Shown: positions 58,791 through 64,000 of the stretch, one piece after another
Numbering within the stretch: the stretch's first letter is position 1
How the letters are laid out: the number at the start of each line of letters is the position of its first letter
NCBI GenBank assembly: GCA_033239525.1
Contig: BSYO01000004.1
Coordinates: 26,946,037-27,010,036, forward strand
Source of the DNA: Nepenthes gracilis
Lineage: Eukaryota > Streptophyta > Magnoliopsida > Caryophyllales > Nepenthaceae
DNA: 64,000 nt
Direction of reading: 5' to 3'
Notes under the pieces: generated by a model
Database searches by the model: none
What the model saw: only the letters and a program-made list of their open reading frames with translations
Told to the model about the DNA's origin: nothing
Program-made: the position numbers and the translations under genes

Positions 58791-58899
58791 GTGATTCATT
58801 ACAACTTATAACTTGTGAAAACGTTTCAGGATCATTTTCAGCTCCTATATTGTAGTCTGACTCTTCCAAATATACAATATAATCACCAGGGATTGCTGA

Positions 58900-60060
58900 T
58901 TTTTTTTATTCTAGAAGACCTTCTCAATGTTGTATCATCATCCTCAACAGGAGTATATTGTACAACTATTTTAGGTAAATCCTGAATTTTATGGTCAACT
59001 GGAATAGGATCAATATTTTATAGAATGACATTGATTGGTTGTTCAACACCAGATTGATATTGAGGGGTGTTGTATACAATAATCAACCTATCATTTAAAG
59101 TGGAGGGTTAAAAAACTAAATGTTCATTTGTTGATCGTTTTCTCCCACTCATTAAGTCATTCTCAAGAAATTTTATATTTCTTGATTCCATAATCTTAGT
59201 GTTGTAAGATGGATAGTAAAATTTGTAACAATTGGACCGTTCAGCATATCCTATGAAATGTCCACTAATGGTTTTTGGATCCAACATCTTCTCATGTAGG
59301 TTATAAACTTTTACTTCGGTTGGGCATCCCCATATGTGTATATGTTGTAAACTCGATTTTTAACATTTCCATAACTCAAAAGGAGTTTTTGGAACAACTT
59401 TTGTTGGAATCCGGTTTAATATATACACCGTCGTTTTAAGAGCTTCACTCCACAAAGATTTTAAATGTTCAAAATTACTAGGCATACTCCTCACCATGTC
59501 CAATAATATTCGGCTTCTTCTTTTTATTATACCATTTTGGTCCGGAAAATTAGATATAGTATATTGGGCAACAATCCAATGTTCTTGAAGAAATCTTGCA
59601 AATGGACCAAGTATTTATCCATTTTCAGTATATCTACCATAATACTCTACATCTCTATCTGATCTCATAATTTTAATTTGTTTTTCACATTGTTTCCCTA
59701 CTTCTATTTTAAATAATTAAAAGCATCCAAAGCTTCATTCTCATTATGAAGCAAGTAGAGATACATATATCGTGAGAAATTATCAATAAATATGATGAAA
59801 TATTTTAAACCATATGAGTCAATATCAGGACTACAAATATTAGTATGTATGATCTCTAATATGTCCGAACTCCTCTTGATATTTTTCTTAGTCTTGTTGG
59901 TCTACTTTCCTTTAATGCAGTCCACACAAGTTTTAAAGTCAGTAAAATCTAGAGTACTAAGTACTCAATTATTTATCAACATTTTAATTTTATCAATGAA
60001 GATATAACCTAATCTCCTATGCCACAACATAGAGGAACATTAATTCATAACACATCGTTT
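58900..60060 (-). pseudogene. Copia integrase (decayed, catalytic Asp replaced)
   Basis: The minus strand reads 'CWHRRLGYIF'-like sequence near 60030-60000 (zinc-binding end), then 'CVDCIKGKQ' near 59920, then 'LEIIHTNICSPDI' near 59870-59835 and 'FIDNFSRYMYLYL' near 59790-59760. In copia integrases the first residue of the DDE triad is the Asp of HTDxCGP; here the codon is AAT (Asn), and the adjacent Gly is Ser. Downstream the sequence is broken by stops. This alone would inactivate integration. Confidence 0.85.
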
Positions 60061-60101
60061 AATTCCAACATCAACATGCACAGTATTAACAGGGTATTAT
60101 T

Positions 60102-60673
60102 TTATAAATTTAAACAATAAAGACCATCAGACAGTGTACCATTTTTAACAATGTCAGACTTATAATATAAATTAAAAAATGAGTCTGAAAATATAATAGA
60201 ATATTCATAAGACACAAGTCTTGAAACAGAAATCAAATTTTTAGAGAAATTTAAAATGTAAAATGCCTTTTTCATTGTCAAAATAAAACCACTACTCAAA
60301 ACTAAGCTGCATGTTTCAATGGCCTTCATATGTGAACGCATATTATTTCCTGAGAAGATGCATTGTTCACTGCCCACTGGTTTCCTAAAGTTTTGCAAGC
60401 CCTGTAAGAAATTTTTAAAATATAGATTGTATAACCAGAGTCAATCCACCATATATTATGTGCAACATTAACCATATTAGATTCATAACATACAATAGAG
60501 AATTGATTACCTTTCTTTTCAAGCCAATTCTGATACTTGAAACAGTCCTTCTTGACGTGTCCATTCTTTTTACAAAACAAGCACTTGGACTCCTTCTTGA
60601 TGTCAGATTGAGGAGGTACTTTACCTTTTTTCTTCTGTTTAACTTGTGTATTGAACTTTCTTTCTTTGAGCAT
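60102..60673 (-). pseudogene. Copia zinc knuckle and protease (decayed)
   Basis: The frame 60673-60326 begins with a basic linker, then the nucleocapsid CCHC knuckle 'CLFCKKNGHVKKDC' (Cys-X2-Cys-X4-His-X4-Cys intact), then the protease active site in 'WWIDSGYT', where the usual Ala after Asp-Ser-Gly is Tyr. A frameshift moves the rest to 60398-60102, which has 'ILNFSKNLISVSRL', conserved in copia proteases. Confidence 0.9.
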
Positions 60674-60793
60674 TTAAACGCTCTCATTTTGCTCTATCAT
60701 GAGCCTTCCTTCCTCTTGAACACACATGGTCATGAGTTTATTGATTGACCATTTATCCTTATGTGTGTTGTAAGAGATTTTAAAAGGTCCATA

Positions 60794-61180
60794 TTATGGT
60801 GAAAGCGTATTCAAAATATAATATACAAGGAAAGGTTCAGACATTTCTACCTCTAAGTTTTTCAGTGGAGTTGCAACATCCCTCATCTGCATTATGTGCT
60901 CACGTACACCCTTAACAGTGGTGAGCCTCAGAAATGAAAACTTTATTATTAGGGTGCTAGTAAGTGATTTATCTGAAATTATAAATTGCTCTTCAATAGC
61001 CTTCAGTAAATCCCGCACTTTAGTATGCTGGTCGATAGAACCACGAATACCAGTAGAAATTTTAGTCTTTATAAACATTAAATTGAGGCGATTAGATCGC
61101 TCCCAACGTTCATAAAGAGTTACATTTTCTAAAGTGTTGATAAGGGTAAGAGTAGGTAGTTCGTCTTTTCTGGATAGCAT
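60794..61180 (-). pseudogene. Copia gag (partial)
   Basis: A 128-residue frame with 'WERSNRLNLMFIKTKISTGI', 'LLKAIEEQFIISDKSL' and 'VREHIMQMRDVATPLKNLEV', typical of the copia gag (UBN2-type) domain. It starts at an ATG in the leader side and stops near 60794, about 120 bp before the zinc-knuckle frame, so gag and nucleocapsid are separated by a disruption. Confidence 0.9.
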
Positions 61181-61686
61181 AATTTATATCCATCCACCCT
61201 TAGTGAAAAAGAATTCTCTCCTTCAACACCTTATAGTTATCACCTTTTAGTTCAAAAATTTCACATCTAATGTCGGTAAGATTAATAGATTGAATAACTA
61301 TATAAATAAATAAATACATGCTTAACATCCAACAAATGAGGTTAACAAATTACAGAATTATGTTTTACCAATGTAAAGTATACATCATGAATCAATTGAC
61401 AAAAAAATTACCTGTGGGCTAAATTTTAATTTAAATAGATTCATGTCTAATTTTTTAATAAAACTATCAAATTATATTCCATTCTTAATCCTTGTAGATA
61501 AATTAAGAAAAATAATTTGATATTTTATCCAGATTAATTAATTTAATATAATAAGTTTTCTTGTGGGATAAATTTTATTATATCAAAATAATTATCCACA
61601 ATTAATGTCTTTATTCCACACGTAATTTTTAAAAAAATAATTTTATTAATTAAGGACGCTGCGGCCAATCCCTAATTAATTAAATT

Positions 61687-61861
61687 ATTTTAATCACTAG
61701 ATATTATATACACATATATATAATTATATTCTTAATATTATATTTTATTCTTTATATATAATAATGTAATTATATATATATATATAAATACGTGTATATA
61801 TATATACATTTTAAATGTATAAAATACATTTAAGTACCAAATGAACAACAAAGGTGCGCGG
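61687..61861. repeat. Long direct repeat, left copy
   Basis: 175 bp from ATTTTAATCACTAG to AAAGGTGCGCGG, AT-rich, repeated at 62612-62799. The two copies differ mainly in the length of a TA run. They flank a 750-bp LTR fragment. Confidence 0.95.
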
Positions 61862-62611
61862 CGTTGGCGTCAGTGCATGCTACACCGAAGGATATTAACA
61901 AGATTGTCAGCCTTTCAAAGAAGGAAAGCGCCGATATTTTCAATTCCTTTGCCCAAGGCACTCCAACTAATATCTTGAAGAAAGAAAACTCACTTGGAAA
62001 GTGGTTGGCACCACAAGGAAACAATCATGGTCAGCATGGCAATCAGCATCTGCTCCAAAAGGCAAGCCAGCCAGCAAATCAGGAAGGCAATCGCTCCTTC
62101 CAAAGAAGGAGGATTGTCCTCTCAGCTCTAAAAGAATCCATTGAATCATCATTCATGGCATGCTCTCATTGATACTTTCTTCGAGACTTACATTGACGCC
62201 TGCTTCCTTGAACACTTCAAGCCGCCAACGCTTTTTGAAAGACGATTGTGTGTTTAGAGAAATCTGCCTTCTCTGCTGCCCACATTCTCTAAAAATCCTA
62301 AGGCAACAAGCGAGCTCTCACGGCCGTTTACTGCCTTCCCACCTCCCAAATTCAAGGAGACCTCACGTCTGTCTTACATCTTGGTCAAACACTCAAGCTC
62401 TCTCTCTCTCTCTCTATTTTTAGTTTCTTCCTTTTTGAGGACTGTTTACTGACTTGAGCGTCGAAATATTTTCGGTGAGACAACTTCCCGCCGATAACGC
62501 TGACCTCTTGTTTGTTTTAGTGGTGTGCGAATTCGTACTCAGTGAACGGGGCCGGTTCAAACCATCCAAAAAAATCCGAATCTGTTCGAAATCGGATCTA
62601 TGTACGCATCA
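61862..62611 (+). mobile_element. Truncated LTR of the TGATG...CATCA family
   Basis: The right end is intact (TACGCATCA at 62611) and the U5 phrase 'CTGACTTGAGCGTCGAAATATTTTC' style sequence near 62450, followed by 'TGACCTCTTGTTTGTTTTAG', matches the LTR at 7164-8454. The left end has no TGATGGG start: it begins abruptly at 61862 after the direct repeat. It contains a CT microsatellite (62398-62418). A 102-residue plus frame (61864-62172) has no family signature. Confidence 0.7.
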
Positions 62612-62799
62612 ATTTTAATCACTAGATATTATATACACACATATATAATTATATTCTTAATATTATATTTTATTCTTTATATATAATAATGTAATTATAT
62701 ATATATATATATATATAAATATAAATACGTGTATATATATATACATTTTAAATGTATAAAATACATTTAAGTACCCAAATGAACAACAAAGGTGCGCGG
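62612..62799. repeat. Long direct repeat, right copy
   Basis: 188 bp, the partner of 61687-61861, with a longer TA run (62698-62718). It runs into the tRNA-like head at 62791. Confidence 0.95.
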
Positions 62800-62876
62800 T
62801 AGTGCAGCGGCAGAAGCCTTCCTTCCCACAGCGACCCATGTTTGATTCCCGGCTACCGCCCGCACGTGCAGCATTT
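62791..62876 (+). repeat. tRNA-like head, possible SINE
   Basis: TAGTGCAGCGG at 62800-62810 fits the Pol III A box (TRGYNNARNGG) fully, and GTTTGATTCC at 62840-62849 fits the B box with one mismatch. GTGCG near 62792 can pair with CGCAC near 62870 like an acceptor stem. Spacing (about 30 nt between boxes) suits tRNA-derived SINEs. No tail or target duplication was found, so SINE versus decayed tRNA is open. It lies in the leader of the copia element. Confidence 0.45.
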
Positions 62877-63050
62877 TATTTTCCCTGTAGTGCTACAGTA
62901 ATGGGCCAGAAGCATCTGGGCCGTGCACGAAAGGGGTTGGCAAAATCCCGCCGCACGGACGTAGTCGTTGGAATTGGATTTGGGCCGCGAACGTAATCGG
63001 CCCAAGTCCAAAAGCGATATAGTATTATTTTTTTAAAACATTGTAGCAGA

Positions 63051-63164
63051 ACGACGTCGTTTAAAATCGAATACGTTCCCTCGAAACGACATCGTTCAGA
63101 AAACTCAAAATTGAAACCAAAACGAAGACGTTTATAGCTATAGAAATAGTAAACGACGCCGTTC
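63051..63164. repeat. Cluster of palindromic ACGACGTCGT-like motifs
   Basis: Four related motifs in 114 bp: ACGACGTCGT at 63051-63060 (perfect palindrome), AAACGACATCGTTC at 63084, AAAACGAAGACGTTT at 63119 and AAACGACGCCGTTC at 63151. The first contains GACGTC, a core recognised by plant bZIP factors (C-box). They lie in the copia leader just inside the 5' LTR. Confidence 0.7.
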
Positions 63165-63419
63165 AAGTCGTCTTCTTCCTTCGTCGGTTTCGCCCAAACC
63201 CGACAACAACCGATTCGACCCGATTTACAGACCCAATTGAAACAGTACCATATGAACACCAAAAATGATGAAAAATATATGGAAATTTTAGAAATTTAAT
63301 TTCCCATCGATTTTCAGTGCTTATTTGAACTGAATCTTAAAAAAATGAAGACTTTAGGATTTTCAAGTTTCGAATGAAAATAAAAAATCAACAGAATGGC
63401 AAAGGCAGAGGAGATGCCT

Positions 63420-63433
63420 CGCTCTGATACAAA
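63420..63433 (-). other. Primer binding site of the copia element
   Basis: Minus strand TTTGTATCAGAGCG directly after the 5' LTR end; the copia PBS complementary to initiator tRNA-Met is TGGTATCAGAGC, so one mismatch (G to T). Confidence 0.8.
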
Positions 63434-63885
63434 TGTTAGCAAATAATGTGGTTTAAAGAACCACTAAAGCGGAATAATGAATCGAGTTTATACCTCCCAC
63501 CATTTGCATGCTCTGTTTTTTCGGACGTGAGATCTGGACCGACTTTGAGTTTTTGGACACTCCTTCCTTCTTTAGATGGTGTAATGTTTGAGTTGGGTGC
63601 CAGGGATAAAGCCAGAACGCTCAATTTATAGGCAAAATCATCAAATGCCACAAACGCGCGTTACGTACTCAAACCGGCCGAGAATTGATTTGTCAATGAA
63701 TAGGAGAGTTATCAACACTAAATGAACCACTAATACTTCAGCAATTAACTGAGTTAAATGACAGAAAGAGATAAATCAATCGAGGAAGACGAAAAGAAAA
63801 CGAAACTGTTGTCGGCTCTAATCCGGCTCGGATCGGCTTGATGAAGCCGGCTCATGGCTCAGCGGCTCAAAATTGCTAAAGCCCA
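63434..63885 (-). repeat. 5' LTR of the copia element
   Basis: 452 bp, plus-strand ends TGTTAGC and AAGCCCA, followed by TATGTTC. Near-identical to 56496-56946. Confidence 0.95.
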
Positions 63886-63892
63886 TATGTTC

Positions 63893-64000
63893 ATCTCTTT
63901 TACAGCTTTCAGGATAATAAAATTTTAATATAAATTTAAGAAGGTAGAATAATTTTATAATTTGCAAAACAATTGAAAACCTAAACCCCATTTTATTTTT
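63893..64000. other. Flank beyond the copia element
   Basis: AT-rich DNA with AATAAA at 63916-63921. Before the insertion this joined 56488, so it may be the original distal 3' flank of the DUF1645 gene. Confidence 0.5.

Larger units (their letters stand above)
56496..63885 (-). mobile_element. Ty1/copia retrotransposon, complete structure, inactive
   Basis: A 7390-bp element on the minus strand with two near-identical LTRs (56496-56946 and 63434-63885). On the minus strand the order is 5' LTR, PBS (TTTGTATCAGAGC), a long leader with nested insertions, gag, zinc knuckle, protease, integrase, RT, RNase H, PPT (GTGGGAGAATA) and 3' LTR; integrase before RT defines Ty1/copia. A direct repeat TATGTTC flanks it (56489-56495 and 63886-63892). 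The LTRs differ at few positions, so insertion is fairly recent, yet coding parts carry stops and frameshifts and a catalytic substitution. It lies about 285 bp past the DUF1645 stop. Confidence 0.92.

Noticed and set aside
62876..63262. 128-residue minus-strand frame in the copia leader
   Set aside because: Leader DNA with palindromic motifs; composition is odd and there is no gag or other domain. Treated as chance.

Overview
This is eukaryotic, almost certainly higher-plant (eudicot) nuclear DNA. It is AT-rich, the genes carry GT-AG introns, the proteins belong to plant families (CEP peptide hormone, RBP45/47 RNA-binding protein, MIP1 leucine-zipper/DUF547, DUF1645), and the space between them is filled by nested LTR retrotransposons, solo LTRs, MITE-like hairpins and microsatellites. 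No operon, phage, CRISPR array or other prokaryotic system is visible. The species cannot be fixed from the sequence alone.

Layout. 1-9.5 kb: intergenic DNA with several LTR remnants, one holding a plant snRNA-type promoter motif (USE plus TATA), and a solo LTR (7164-8454) that splits an (AAT)n microsatellite. 11.5-11.8 kb: an intronless gene for a C-terminally encoded peptide (CEP) precursor, with a TATA box. 12-17.5 kb: AT-rich DNA, a decayed Ty1/copia pol fragment and a copia-type LTR with 8-bp inverted ends. 17.66-24 kb: a large decayed Ty3/gypsy element on the minus strand; two LTRs flank a polypurine tract, an integrase relic and an antisense coding-like region. 26.4-33.2 kb: an RBP47-type three-RRM gene (six exons, one GC-AG intron, a 4.2-kb first intron). 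34.5-36 kb: gypsy gag/RNase H relic. 37.9-38.9 kb: another LTR of the gypsy family. 40.3-44.1 kb: an 11-exon MIP1-leucine-zipper/DUF547 gene. 46.3-49.5 kb: a roughly 1.5-kb imperfect tandem duplication without a recognisable gene. 53.8-54.7 kb: a solo copia-type LTR with a perfect 5-bp target duplication. 55.1-56.2 kb: an intronless DUF1645 gene. 56.5-63.9 kb: a complete but mutated Ty1/copia element on the minus strand, about 285 bp downstream of the DUF1645 stop, with a further LTR fragment, a long direct repeat and a tRNA-like head nested in its leader.

The four protein genes look unrelated in function; nothing suggests they form a pathway or cluster. The most informative material is the transposon archaeology: two LTR families recur (one with TGATG...CATCA ends, seen six times; one copia-type with TGTT...AACA ends, seen about seven times), several with resolvable insertion or recombination footprints. 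Exon boundaries given here were placed by eye from reading frame, splice sites and family knowledge; no alignment or search was run.
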